A stretch of 36,981 nt of DNA, taken from Bacteroidales bacterium (GTDB lineage: Bacteria > Bacteroidota > Bacteroidia > Bacteroidales > UBA932). Within the stretch, counting starts at the first letter, position 1. Each line of letters begins with the position of its first letter. Location: the NCBI GenBank assembly GCA_017544265.1, contig JAFYEM010000016.1:1-36981 (forward strand), in the 5' to 3' direction. The notes beneath the pieces were generated by a model that was given only the letters and a program-made list of their open reading frames with translations, did no database searches and was not told the origin of the DNA. Shown piece after piece: positions 1 to 7,559 of this stretch. Made by a program: the position numbers and the translations under genes.

Positions 1-2
1 CT

Positions 3-266
3 CCTCACAGGGTCATCGTCACGCATCACGTGCCGTCATTTGTACTATCATCCCCTGACTTCAAGGGAAGCCGGATTAACGGGGCCTTTACGGTCGAGGA
101 ATATGACTTTGTGGAGAGTTGCGGTGCCAATTATTGGATTTACAGACATTCGCACAGGAACATTAACGCTGTAATTGGAAAGACACAATGTGTTTCTAAT
201 CAGCTGGGATATGTGTTCTCGGGAGAGCATAAAACATTTGATGCGGGGAAATACATTGAATTGTAG
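3..266 (+). CDS. Calcineurin-like metallophosphoesterase, C-terminal part (5' end outside window)
   Basis: This is the 3' end of a gene entering from the left edge; the frame is open to base 3, so no start is visible. The translated tail holds the last part of a calcineurin-like phosphoesterase fold: RVIVTHHVPSF (a metal-ligand THH-type motif), then NYWIYRHSHRNI, which corresponds to the family's GHSH metal-binding block, then an NQLGYVF...FDAGKYIEL ending typical of short Bacteroidales metallophosphoesterases. The Gly of GHSH is Arg here (codon AGA at 151-153), which is unusual and could mean divergence or early decay. The substrate cannot be inferred. The family assignment is based on motifs recognised by eye; the 5' half is needed to judge whether the enzyme is intact. 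Confidence 0.8.
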   Translation, partial: PHRVIVTHHVPSFVLSSPDFKGSRINGAFTVEEYDFVESCGANYWIYRHSHRNINAVIGKTQCVSNQLGYVFSGEHKTFDAGKYIEL

Positions 267-413
267 CAAAACGTCGGATTATGCTAATGCTACAATGCTA
301 AAAATGGTGCGCTATACTCCACAAAAGTCGCTGATATTCAGCTGCTTTTCTTTTCAAGGGAATAATTCAAGTTTGTTACATTTTTTCAAGCGAATAATTC
401 GAGATGCCTACAT

Positions 414-608
414 TTATTTCTCCACTTCTTGCTCGAAGAGCTTCATGGAATCGGCCTTGGTCTTCTCGGCAATCTCCGGTTCTATCTTTCCTTCCCTGTC
501 GGCCATATCAAAAGCATTGCTCCAGGCATAGCCGACAACGGTATTTCTGTCAAGGGTGTAAATAATAAAGTAAAATTCCCCCACGATTCTATTTGAAAAA
601 GGGACCAC
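414..608 (-). CDS. Short hypothetical frame, possible gene remnant
   Basis: The frame gives 64 residues from a GTG; it stays open a little further upstream, to a TAG near 645, without an ATG. It contains GEFYFIIYTLDRNTVVGYAW followed by a charged tail ending FEQEVEK. The mixture of a beta-like hydrophobic segment and an amphipathic acidic tail looks protein-like, but I recognise no family. No promoter or ribosome-binding site is evident, and it sits in the AT-richer stretch. It may be the C-terminal remnant of a larger gene, or not a gene at all. Confidence 0.25.
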   Translation of the reverse strand: MVPFSNRIVGEFYFIIYTLDRNTVVGYAWSNAFDMADREGKIEPEIAEKTKADSMKLFEQEVEK

Positions 609-752
609 TGGAAAGCATTGTAGATTTGCGTAAGTAAATCTCTAAACAATGATTTCTATGGACCTTAAACAAGAGATTCTTCTAGATGACGCGAAGGTCT
701 TCGAGGTCAGCGAGTTTTATCATCAGATTAGACAAGGCGGGTCTTCCGGGAA

Positions 753-911
753 TCAGTATCTGCTCACAAACTCTGTCACCAATTTAAAAACGGGCTCGTA
801 GCTGTCAAAGACTGCGGTTTTCCAATTGTCGAAAATGGTATGGTAATACTGGAAAGCGCCGCCGTTTGCATATCCGCGACCCTGGTTTCTGGCACTGCTG
901 AGTTCTTTCAC
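753..911 (-). CDS. Short hypothetical frame downstream of the TSCPD gene, possible remnant
   Basis: This is a 52-residue minus-strand frame from a GTG at 911; the open frame reaches back to a TGA just inside the end of the TSCPD gene. The protein contains GRGYANGGAFQYYHTIFDNW and ends VTEFVSRY. Aromatic-rich, protein-like composition suggests a true coding remnant, but I cannot name a family. It overlaps the plus-strand 47-codon frame at 658-801, and at most one of the two is real. It could be translated together with the TSCPD gene just upstream, or be the tail of a broken gene. Confidence 0.25.
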   Translation of the reverse strand: MKELSSARNQGRGYANGGAFQYYHTIFDNWKTAVFDSYEPVFKLVTEFVSRY

Positions 912-918
912 TACGCGC

Positions 919-1221
919 TTATAGAGCTTTGCGGGATAATTGCTTCAAAGCCCTGGCCAGCTGGTCAGGGCAGCTGGTGCCGCGCCCCTTGCAATCGATG
1001 CCTTCCAGCATGTCTATGACATCTTGTATCTTTCGGCCCTCGCAGAGCCGCGCTACGCCTTTGGTGTTGCCGTCGCAGCCCTTGATGATTTCCACACGCC
1101 TGATGGTATCGCCTTCCGTTTCAAGGTTTATCTGCGTGGAGCAGGTCAGCCCGCAGGTGGCAAAGGATGTACTGCGGATGCCGTCAGTGGTGGAGTCTGC
1201 AAGTTTGGTTACGTCTATCAT
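919..1221 (-). CDS. TSCPD domain-containing protein
   Basis: This 100-residue protein carries the TSCPD signature at residues 82-86, followed by QLARAL, with several conserved-looking cysteines (23, 27, 49, 60, 77, 84). The layout, FATCGLTCS near the N-terminus and CEGRKI in the middle, matches the small stand-alone TSCPD family (TIGR03905-like). Related TSCPD segments are found at the C-terminus of some ribonucleotide reductases, where cysteines can bind metal; the stand-alone proteins have no established function. I chose ATG at 1221 because family homology starts there. The frame extends to 1359, but the added residues are Cys-rich and unlike the family, and the promoter -7 box at 1269-1276 would lie inside that longer version. 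Confidence 0.85.
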   Translation of the reverse strand: MIDVTKLADSTTDGIRSTSFATCGLTCSTQINLETEGDTIRRVEIIKGCDGNTKGVARLCEGRKIQDVIDMLEGIDCKGRGTSCPDQLARALKQLSRKAL

Positions 1222-1268
1222 TTCTTGAATGGGTTGAGTGGATGTTATTGAGGCTATAATCAACTGCA

Positions 1269-1276
1269 CAAAGGTA
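1269..1276 (-). promoter_or_regulatory. Candidate -7 box for the TSCPD gene
   Basis: Read on the minus strand this is TACCTTTG, an exact match to the Bacteroidetes -7 consensus TAnnTTTG, 48 bases before the chosen ATG at 1221. I see no convincing TTTG -33 box at the usual distance, so support is moderate. Confidence 0.45.
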
Positions 1277-1357
1277 CAATTATTTTGTGGCATTTTACGC
1301 ATGCAACATCTTAGACAGCAAGTTCGGGTGGGTATTATGATAGAATAAAAACACAGC

Positions 1358-1386
1358 AAGGGCGCTTCCGAAGTGGCAGCGCCCTT
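1358..1386 (-). terminator. Rho-independent terminator of the Hsp20 gene
   Basis: A perfect 9-bp stem (AAGGGCGCT at 1358-1366, AGCGCCCTT at 1378-1386) with an 11-base loop lies 27 bases after the Hsp20 stop. On the minus strand it is followed by a T-rich run (TGTTTTTATT). It separates Hsp20 from the TSCPD gene. Confidence 0.85.
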
Positions 1387-1412
1387 ACCGTCGATGATTG
1401 TGCAGTCAGAAT

Positions 1413-1844
1413 TTACTGAATTTCAATCTGTTTGACAGCCTTCTGGATATCCACTTTCTCCTTCTTCGGAATATGGACAGTCATTACGCCGTGCTCCACC
1501 TTGGCTTCAATCTTGTCGGCTTCGGCATCCTCGGGAAGAGTGAGCATCTGCTGGAATTTCTCATAGGAGAATTCGCGGCGGAGATAACGTCCGTGATGCT
1601 TCTTCTCGTGGTCTTCGGCCTTCTTTTCCATGTTGATTACAAGGTTGTTGTCCTCGTCCACATGGACATGGAAGTCCTCCTTAGTCAGGTCCGGAGCTGC
1701 GAGCTCTACTTCATATTCTTTCTCGTTCTCAATTACATTGATGGCCGGAGCGGTATAGTTCGTTCTTTCCATCCAGCTGTTGTCGAAGAAGTCGTTGAAG
1801 ATGTCAGGCAACCAGCTTTGATTTCTTCTGATAGTAGGTAACAT
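1413..1844 (-). CDS. Hsp20/alpha-crystallin family small heat shock protein
   Basis: This 143-residue cytoplasmic chaperone binds unfolding proteins and holds them for refolding by ATP-dependent chaperones. The short N-terminal arm (WLPDIFNDFFDNSW, residues 11-24) is followed by the alpha-crystallin domain from about residue 33 (PAINVIENEKEYEVELAAP) to about 130. The domain ends with the family's GVMTVHIPK strand. A C-terminal tail ends in IEIQ and holds an I-x-I-type motif used for oligomer assembly. Length is normal for bacterial Hsp20. It is monocistronic: it is closed by a strong hairpin terminator and preceded by about 180 bp without another gene. I could not identify a standard TAnnTTTG promoter there, which might reflect heat-shock control. 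Confidence 0.95.
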   Translation of the reverse strand: MLPTIRRNQSWLPDIFNDFFDNSWMERTNYTAPAINVIENEKEYEVELAAPDLTKEDFHVHVDEDNNLVINMEKKAEDHEKKHHGRYLRREFSYEKFQQMLTLPEDAEADKIEAKVEHGVMTVHIPKKEKVDIQKAVKQIEIQ

Positions 1845-2024
1845 AACAAAACCATTTTAAACTCCTCCGGTTTCAGGTCCTTACGTGGCCTTCCGTCCGG
1901 ATTCCTTTCGGAACGCCAGAGGATACAGCAAAGCAGGGGCCAACGCCCTAAAGATGGACTTTTTGGCAAAACAGGCATGACAGAATGTCCATTCCTGGCC
2001 ATATTTGTCATTTAGCCTGGAATC

Positions 2025-2678
2025 TTATTCGTTCAATAACTCCGTAAACCGGACGCGGATATCGGCAAGAATGGAACGCCAGTCCTTGAGGTTGCCGTCC
2101 AAGTTGTCGGAGACAGCCTTGAGGCAGTAGAACGGGATATCGTACATCTTGCAGAACCGGGCCACTGCGTAGGCCTCCATGTCAAAGAGGTCGTACTGCT
2201 GCGAGAGCTCCTTCACCTGCTCCTGGCTGAAGGTCTGGGTGCTCATGAAATAATCCCCCGAAAAGACGCTGGCGCCTTCGCCCGGGACTTCAATGCAATC
2301 GTCCACCAGTTCACAGCCGCCGTTGACAAAGCGGGTGCAGGGCACAATGGTGCCGACGGGATATTTGGCCGATCCGGCGCTGCCGATGTTCAGGATCACG
2401 GGGGTGCTTCCTTCGGGCAGGGACTCGCGCCACTTCACCAGGGCGCTGAACATCCGCATCTTCCCCATCCCCGTGAAAACTACGGGAAATGGTACTTCTG
2501 CAGGAGAAATCTCATCCTGGTCGGCCACAAACAGGACCACGTCACGGCCTTTGAGTTCTTCTAAAACTTGATTCACAGCTTTCATTGTATCACAATCAGC
2601 AGGTTCGACATTGACATTATGGTTCTTGCAGGATATCAAAAGGAGCACCCCAAAGAGCACGGCCAGCGTTTTCTTCAT
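2025..2678 (-). CDS. Lipoprotein-type nucleosidase (MTA/SAH nucleosidase-like, PNP/UDP family)
   Basis: This 217-residue protein has a lipoprotein signal peptide (residues 1-16, lipobox LLIS before Cys17) and a nucleoside phosphorylase/hydrolase fold. Family blocks are visible: TGMGKM (69-74), NIGSAGS (97-103), FDMEAYAVA (165-173, with the substrate-binding Met and Glu168), and AVSDN with the likely catalytic Asp191. These match 5'-methylthioadenosine/S-adenosylhomocysteine nucleosidases, which cleave the N-glycosidic bond of purine nucleosides. The usual enzymes are cytoplasmic, so the lipobox predicts an unusual periplasmic location. The residues after Cys17 (KNHNV) lack the acidic run that sends Bacteroidetes lipoproteins to the cell surface. 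It appears monocistronic, and the true nucleoside substrate cannot be told from sequence. Confidence 0.85.
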   Translation of the reverse strand: MKKTLAVLFGVLLLISCKNHNVNVEPADCDTMKAVNQVLEELKGRDVVLFVADQDEISPAEVPFPVVFTGMGKMRMFSALVKWRESLPEGSTPVILNIGSAGSAKYPVGTIVPCTRFVNGGCELVDDCIEVPGEGASVFSGDYFMSTQTFSQEQVKELSQQYDLFDMEAYAVARFCKMYDIPFYCLKAVSDNLDGNLKDWRSILADIRVRFTELLNE

Positions 2679-2717
2679 ATTACTATTATTGGGTTTCTTA
2701 TCTTTTAATCATGAATA

Positions 2718-2725
2718 CAAATGTA
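2718..2725 (-). promoter_or_regulatory. Candidate -7 box for the nucleosidase gene
   Basis: On the minus strand this reads TACATTTG, matching TAnnTTTG, about 40 bases ahead of the ATG at 2678. No good -33 TTTG is present at the expected spacing. Confidence 0.45.
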
Positions 2726-2848
2726 CAAAAATTTCGCTGTAATTTGAGAAGAGTCTTATTAAGAAGCTGTTTCTAAGTTACATGCTTTTGCAAGTCCCTT
2801 TGCCAGAGCAGGCATCGGGTTGTACGTTGTAACGAGTGCCGGCAACAT

Positions 2849-3433
2849 CTAATTCAACCTTCCGAAATCATCCCAGCCTGGAAACATTTTGGCATCGTGA
2901 CAGCTCTGAACGAACTTTTTAAGGGCCTTCAGGGCCTCTTTTTCCCGGTTTGAATGCATGTAGTGCTGAATGAAATCCACTCGGATACGACGGTATGTCT
3001 CAGGAAATGAATTGTAGTTCGCCCAGGCCTTTTCATCGGCCTTAATTGCGCCAAGCACCCAATCTTCAAATACAAACAGAGAGGGATCCAGGTCTGGGGC
3101 GACAGATAGTCCTGCAACTGTCATATCTCCTGTCTTTACCAGACGACGGCAGCGGATCAGGTTTCGTTCACACCAATTGCTCCGCTTGCGACGTGGCGTG
3201 AAATGTTGGACGGGCTTTCCGCCGTCTATGTTTTTCATCGTACTGTCTATCCACCCGAAGCAGAGAGCAACCTCCACGGCATCGATATACCGCAGCACTC
3301 CCGGACAGTCTGCGGCGGCCCGGTTCACACGCAGCCAGAAACCACTGACTTTGTCGTGATTCTCCTGATACCACCGGTACAACTCCTCGCGGCTGTGTAT
3401 GTCAAGCAGGTTGGTTACCTCCATGTTATTCAC
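2849..3433 (-). CDS. YdeI/OmpD-associated family protein
   Basis: This 194-residue protein has the family's characteristic blocks: ALCFGWIDSTMK (about residues 56-67), HFTPRRKRSNW (77-87) and a basic VKTGDMTVAG segment that follows. A helical C-terminal part (residues about 130-190) ends WDDFGRLN. YdeI-family proteins are widespread, usually annotated as OmpD-associated or bacteriocin-protection proteins; their biochemical role is not settled. It starts 40 bases downstream of the stop of the alpha/beta hydrolase gene on the same strand, so the two are probably cotranscribed from the promoter at 4411-4442. There is no signal peptide, so it should be cytoplasmic. Confidence 0.88.
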   Translation of the reverse strand: MNNMEVTNLLDIHSREELYRWYQENHDKVSGFWLRVNRAAADCPGVLRYIDAVEVALCFGWIDSTMKNIDGGKPVQHFTPRRKRSNWCERNLIRCRRLVKTGDMTVAGLSVAPDLDPSLFVFEDWVLGAIKADEKAWANYNSFPETYRRIRVDFIQHYMHSNREKEALKALKKFVQSCHDAKMFPGWDDFGRLN

Positions 3434-3473
3434 CTTTGTGATTATCTCCCAGAATACACTTACAAGTCAGGAA

Positions 3474-4385
3474 CTATGGTCTATGTGCGAGATATGAGAG
3501 GATGTCGGCCCAGACCTGGTCATGGTCGGTCTCGTTGTGGATTTCATGGCGGAGCCCGGGATAGACCTTAAGGGAAATGTTCTCATATCCCCTGTCCTTC
3601 ATTGCCTGGACTGCGTTCCGCAGGGCCTTGTCACTTACCCGGCATGGATCTTCCTCGCCCGAGATAAAGTGCACGGGAAGGTCATGCCGGAGGGTTTTCC
3701 AGTCAGTGGAATAGCAGTCCTTCATAAGGAGAAGGAGGTTCAGGAAGCCGTCGGCAGTGAAGATGTACTGGCACAGGGGGTCAGAGTGGTAGGACTTCAG
3801 GATTTCGGGGTCCGAACACACCCAGGCGGAGGCCCAGCCCTCTTTCTCAAACGGCTTGTTATAGGCCCCGAAAGACATTTTCTGAAGTATTTGCGGGCGG
3901 TAATGCCATCCCCTTATCCGGCCGATAATCTTCGAGAGAAGTATGCCCGCATCTTTTGCAGGATTGTCCGAAGGGCAGCCGCACACGATGAGGCTGTCTA
4001 TGAGGCTGTCGTAGCGCTTGACATAGGAGCGGACCGTCATGGAGCCCATGCTGTGCCCGAACAGTGTGAGCGGAACGCCCGGCCACTTCTTCTTTGCCCA
4101 CAGCGTCACGGCCTTGAGGTCATCGACCATGGCCAGCCAGCCGTCTTTCCCCATATATCCCAGGTCCTCCGGGGATTTCACCGAAGCGCCGTGTCCGCGA
4201 TGATCATTGCACACCACGGCATAGCCATTCCGGGAAAGGAACTCCATGAGCGGAATATACCTTTCCTTGTGCTCGCACATGCCGTGCGCGATCTGGACAA
4301 TCCCCCTGGGGGCATCCGAAGGCTCTGTATAAATCAGGGACAGTTGAAGACCGTCAACCGGAGAGATAAGTATTCCTGTATCCAT
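3474..4385 (-). CDS. Alpha/beta hydrolase, serine aminopeptidase S33/monoacylglycerol lipase-like
   Basis: This 303-residue enzyme has a full catalytic triad in the alpha/beta-hydrolase order. The nucleophile Ser112 sits in GHSMG (residues 110-114), the acid is Asp246 in GEEDP, and His280 is in PGLRHEIHNE. The N-terminal strand QIAHGMCEHKERY supplies the oxyanion HG pair, and CNDHRGHGAS is typical of the lysophospholipase/monoglyceride-lipase branch. The likely reaction is hydrolysis of a lysophospholipid or monoacylglycerol ester, but substrates of this branch vary. There is no signal peptide, so it should be cytoplasmic. It is the first gene of a two-gene unit with the YdeI-family protein. 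Confidence 0.9.
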   Translation of the reverse strand: MDTGILISPVDGLQLSLIYTEPSDAPRGIVQIAHGMCEHKERYIPLMEFLSRNGYAVVCNDHRGHGASVKSPEDLGYMGKDGWLAMVDDLKAVTLWAKKKWPGVPLTLFGHSMGSMTVRSYVKRYDSLIDSLIVCGCPSDNPAKDAGILLSKIIGRIRGWHYRPQILQKMSFGAYNKPFEKEGWASAWVCSDPEILKSYHSDPLCQYIFTADGFLNLLLLMKDCYSTDWKTLRHDLPVHFISGEEDPCRVSDKALRNAVQAMKDRGYENISLKVYPGLRHEIHNETDHDQVWADILSYLAHRP

Positions 4386-4410
4386 AAAAAAGCTTGTTGT
4401 TATTCACATA

Positions 4411-4442
4411 CAAGTTTAATGCTTTCCCGCGAAACATCCAAA
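4411..4442 (-). promoter_or_regulatory. Promoter of the alpha/beta hydrolase-YdeI unit
   Basis: On the minus strand TTTG (4442-4439), a 20-base spacer and TAAACTTG (4418-4411) fit the Bacteroidetes consensus with one mismatch in the -7 box. The -7 box ends 25 bases before the ATG at 4385. Confidence 0.6.
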
Positions 4443-4469
4443 TTATTCCGGCCCGCGCATAAAATTTAG

Positions 4470-4487
4470 TATATTTGCATATATTTG
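4470..4487 (+). promoter_or_regulatory. Tandem -7-like boxes ahead of the GH31 gene
   Basis: TATATTTGCA is repeated head to tail at 4470-4479 and 4480-4489. Each copy contains a perfect TAnnTTTG box, and the second ends 28 bases before the ATG at 4516. A matching -33 TTTG is not obvious. The duplication could shift the transcription start by 10 bases. Confidence 0.5.
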
Positions 4488-4515
4488 CATAAAAGTAACC
4501 ACAATTATTCAAAAT

Positions 4516-6882
4516 ATGAGAAGGTATATCGCACTGCTGTTTTTGCTGGCAGCCTTCCAGGCCCACTCACGCGAGAATCCCGTGGCCGCGGAAAAGTCCA
4601 TGGTCACTCACGGGAACGCGCGTTTCACCGTACTGACGGACCGGCTTGTGAGGATGGAATGGGCAGAGGACGGCAAATTTGAAGACCGGGCCTCGCTTGC
4701 CTTTGTGAACCGGAATCTGCCTGTCCCCCGGTTCAGCGCGACCGTCAAGGGCGGAGTGCTCACCATCACCACGGACAAGATACGTCTGGTCTATAAGGGC
4801 GGACGTTTCGACCAGTCGAACCTCAGCGTACGCTTCGCCATGGGCACATGGACTCCCGGAATGAAAGCCGACGGCAACCTGAAGGGCACCACCCGCACCC
4901 TGGACGGATGCACCGGTTTCAACAAAATTTCAAAACTCGAGACCGGACTTGAAGACGGAATACTCTCCCGTGACGGATGGGCCCTTGTCGATGATTCCTC
5001 CAGGCATTTGTTCGATCCATCAGACTCCCCCGCCTGGCAGGAAGGATGGGTGACAGAAAGGCCCGGCGGAGACCGTCTGGACTGGTATCTTTTTGCCTAC
5101 GGCCATGACTATACCGCGGCGCTGGGTGATTTCGTGAAGATTGCCGGACGCATTCCGCTTCCGCCTAAATACACTCTCGGCTACTGGTGGAGCCGCTACT
5201 GGATTTTCACTGACGAGGATATACTTTCCCTTGCGAGGGAGATGCGCGAGCGGGACATTCCCATAGACGTGATGATAGTGGACATGGACTGGCACTACAC
5301 CTACAAGGATCTTGACAAGCGCCTCGGACGGGATGACTTCGGAGAGAGTCACGGCTGGACCGGTTATACCTGGAACAGGGACCTTTTCCCGGACCCTGAA
5401 GGCTTCCTGGGCGAGCTTCATGATATGGGATATAAAACATCTCTGAACCTGCATCCGGCATCCGGCATCCGCCCCTACGAGGAATGCTATCCCGCCTTTG
5501 TCAAGGACTACCTGTCCCGCACTGACGACTATGACGGCCCCCGTGGCTATGTCTTCGGGGAAGACGGCTGGAAGTACCGGGGGAACAGCGCGGTTTCGGG
5601 TAAAAAAGGCTATCGCGCCAGCGTCCCTTACCGCATGGACCAGATGGCATGGGCCGATGCCTATTTCAACAGCGTCATCCGCCCTCTGGAGAAGCAGGGC
5701 GTGGATTTCTGGTGGCTGGACTGGCAGCAGTGGATTGAGTCCAAATACGTCAAGGGCCTCAGCAACACCTTCTGGGTCAACCACGCCTTCTTTACCGACA
5801 AGGCCGTGAACGGAACAGAACGTCCGTTCATCTATCACCGCTGGGGCGGCCTCGGCAGCCACCGCTACCAGCTCGGGTTCTCCGGCGACACCTACGACGA
5901 ATGGGACGTGCTCAAATTCCTCCCCTACTTCACCGCAACTGCCTCCAATGTCGGCTACGGCTACTGGGGACACGATATCGGCGGCCACCATCAGCTCAAA
6001 GGGCACAAGCGTCTCACCGAGCCGGACATGTACACACGATGGATGCAGTTCGGCGTGTTCACTCCCATTTTCAAGACCCACTCCACCCAGCACATCAACC
6101 TGGAGAGGAAAATATGGGCCTATCCAAGCCACTACGACTACCTGTTTGCGGCAATACGCCTGCGCTATACCCTCTCCCCCTATATCTACACTTTCGCGCG
6201 TGAAGCCTTCGACACGGGAATATGCCTGTGCCGGCCGCTGTATTATGCCTATCCTGAAAAGGACGAGGCCTACTCTTACAACGAGCAGTACCTATTCGGC
6301 GACCGCATCCTGGCTACGGCCATAGCTGAGCCGGAGGGCGCCGACGGCAAATCGGCCAGGCCCATGTGGTTCCCGTCCGGCTGCGACTGGTACGACATGG
6401 CGCTTCACACAACTCACAAGGGCGGCAGCAAAAAGACACTGCGCTACTCCATAGACCAGAACCCCTGGTATGTCAAATCAGGCAGCATCATTCCGCTTGC
6501 AGGAAAACATATCAGCAGTCTGCAGGAAGCTTCCGACACACTGGGCATAATGGTGGTCCCCGGCGCGGGAAAATCCTCCTTCCGCCTTTATGAAGATGAC
6601 GGACTGTCCCGGAACTATGAAAGCGAATATGCCACCACCCTTATCGAAAAGGAACTCAGCGGCAGGAAACTTACTGTTAAAGTGAACCCGAGGGAAGGCT
6701 CATACCGGGGCATGAATCCATCCCGTAAACTGTACCTTCAGCTGGAGGGACGGGAATCCCTGCCGGGGAAGGTCCTTCTCAACGGAAAGGAGGCCGGAAG
6801 CTGCAGGAAGGAAGGGAAGTCCGTAATCGTGACTCTCCCGGAAGTATCTGCAAATGAAAGAGTTATAATAGAAATTCAATAA
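4516..6882 (+). CDS. Glycoside hydrolase family 31 (alpha-glucosidase/alpha-xylosidase type), exported
   Basis: This 788-residue retaining glycosidase has a signal peptide (residues 1 to about 18, ending AFQAHS) with no lipobox, so it should be periplasmic. The order is GH31: an N-terminal beta-sandwich (about 25-200); a TIM barrel starting with LGYWWSRYW, with DVMIVDMDWH on strand 3; the nucleophile Asp402 in WWLDWQQW; and the acid/base Asp458 in FSGDTYDEW. The barrel continues through GHDIGGH, and two C-terminal beta domains follow (about 610-788), including YEDDG. Members cleave terminal alpha-glucose, alpha-xylose or alpha-galactose; the subfamily cannot be fixed by eye. It stands alone, away from the SusC/SusD operon, and its stop abuts the convergent gene with no spacer. 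Confidence 0.95.
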   Translation: MRRYIALLFLLAAFQAHSRENPVAAEKSMVTHGNARFTVLTDRLVRMEWAEDGKFEDRASLAFVNRNLPVPRFSATVKGGVLTITTDKIRLVYKGGRFDQSNLSVRFAMGTWTPGMKADGNLKGTTRTLDGCTGFNKISKLETGLEDGILSRDGWALVDDSSRHLFDPSDSPAWQEGWVTERPGGDRLDWYLFAYGHDYTAALGDFVKIAGRIPLPPKYTLGYWWSRYWIFTDEDILSLAREMRERDIPIDVMIVDMDWHYTYKDLDKRLGRDDFGESHGWTGYTWNRDLFPDPEGFLGELHDMGYKTSLNLHPASGIRPYEECYPAFVKDYLSRTDDYDGPRGYVFGEDGWKYRGNSAVSGKKGYRASVPYRMDQMAWADAYFNSVIRPLEKQGVDFWWLDWQQWIESKYVKGLSNTFWVNHAFFTDKAVNGTERPFIYHRWGGLGSHRYQLGFSGDTYDEWDVLKFLPYFTATASNVGYGYWGHDIGGHHQLKGHKRLTEPDMYTRWMQFGVFTPIFKTHSTQHINLERKIWAYPSHYDYLFAAIRLRYTLSPYIYTFAREAFDTGICLCRPLYYAYPEKDEAYSYNEQYLFGDRILATAIAEPEGADGKSARPMWFPSGCDWYDMALHTTHKGGSKKTLRYSIDQNPWYVKSGSIIPLAGKHISSLQEASDTLGIMVVPGAGKSSFRLYEDDGLSRNYESEYATTLIEKELSGRKLTVKVNPREGSYRGMNPSRKLYLQLEGRESLPGKVLLNGKEAGSCRKEGKSVIVTLPEVSANERVIIEIQ

Positions 6883-7536
6883 TCAGACGGTTTTCTGACG
6901 TCGGACCGCCTCACGATAGAAGTCCTGACGCTGCTGCTGGCTTACCCGGAAACGGATAAGCCGGCTGTCGTCTTTGAGGCCGTCGTCCAGATTGCAGACA
7001 AACAGATCGTCCACGTCTGCGATATAGAGCCTGTTATATCTGATATCCAGATACTTCTGCAGCGAAATTGTGTATTTCATGGCCTTGACCGCCTCTTGCG
7101 CGCCCAGATTCTCGCGGGAAAAAACGAACAGGCCCATCTTGTCGAAACGGCCGTAGAAACCGTTCCCGCACTTGGCAACCTTGCTTTTCAGGATGCGTCG
7201 CAGCGGCAGCGCCATAGACCAGTAAGAAAACTCCTTCATGCCTATATATTTTCCGCCGTGAAGGCCGAAGCCATAGCCATTTTCAAGAATCAGGTCTATG
7301 TCGTAAAGATCCTCCCCTTTCGTCAGCCCCGCCACATCCTTGAGCAGCGCCTGCTCCGCCGTTTTGCTCTCCTCCATGGCCCGTGTCACTTCAATGCCCA
7401 GCGACTTGCCGTCCGGCGACTGCAGGTCCGGCCTGTCCAGGTTTATCAGATTGTCAAACTCGCTTCCCAGCAGCGCCGAGAGCGATATTTGAGCATACTG
7501 CTCGAAAAAGCATGTGCCGAATTCGCGTGTGGACAT
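6883..7536 (-). CDS. Hypothetical protein, possible PD-(D/E)xK nuclease-like fold
   Basis: This 217-residue cytoplasmic protein has no signal or membrane segment. Residues 34-51 contain DRPDLQS...GKSLGIEVT, reminiscent of the PD...(D/E)xK nuclease core, with Asp37 and Glu49 as possible metal ligands. The third catalytic position is Thr rather than Lys, so activity is doubtful. The remainder is mixed alpha/beta with a basic C-terminus (REAVRRQKTV). It has its own promoter in the 67-bp gap after the regulator gene and ends exactly where the GH31 gene ends on the other strand. I do not recognise a named family; the nuclease idea is a weak motif-based inference. Confidence 0.75.
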   Translation of the reverse strand: MSTREFGTCFFEQYAQISLSALLGSEFDNLINLDRPDLQSPDGKSLGIEVTRAMEESKTAEQALLKDVAGLTKGEDLYDIDLILENGYGFGLHGGKYIGMKEFSYWSMALPLRRILKSKVAKCGNGFYGRFDKMGLFVFSRENLGAQEAVKAMKYTISLQKYLDIRYNRLYIADVDDLFVCNLDDGLKDDSRLIRFRVSQQQRQDFYREAVRRQKTV

Positions 7537-7559
7537 AAGCTTTCGTATCAGATACCTCG

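Larger units (their letters stand above)
267..918. other. AT-richer, poorly coding stretch with gene fragments
   Basis: This stretch of about 650 bp is visibly richer in A and T than the rest of the window. It holds no full-length recognisable gene. Two short minus-strand frames (listed separately) have protein-like sequence but no recognisable start or family. A 47-codon plus-strand frame at 658-801 lies over one of them. I see no tRNA, no repeat array and no clear terminator. The most economical reading is an eroded intergenic region carrying remnants of former genes. Confidence 0.5.

Noticed and set aside
658-801. 47-codon plus-strand frame starting MDLKQEILLDD
   Set aside because: It overlaps a more protein-like minus-strand frame, has no recognisable family, and lies in the eroded stretch.
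919-1359. Longer 146-codon version of the TSCPD gene
   Set aside because: The extra 46 residues are Cys-rich and unlike the family, and would include the predicted promoter box at 1269-1276.
2763-2852. Plus-strand tail reading ...FARAGIGLYVVTSAGNI before a TAA
   Set aside because: Protein-like by eye, but no start, no family and only about 30 codons; it ends inside the convergent YdeI gene stop. Probably chance.
5020-6132. Long minus-strand open frame (370 codons) opposite the GH31 gene
   Set aside because: It lies wholly within an intact GH31 coding sequence, has no family resemblance, and is explained by GC-rich codon use. Similar long antisense frames at 17102-18298, 19829-20977, 29644-30582 and 11691-12518 were dropped for the same reason.
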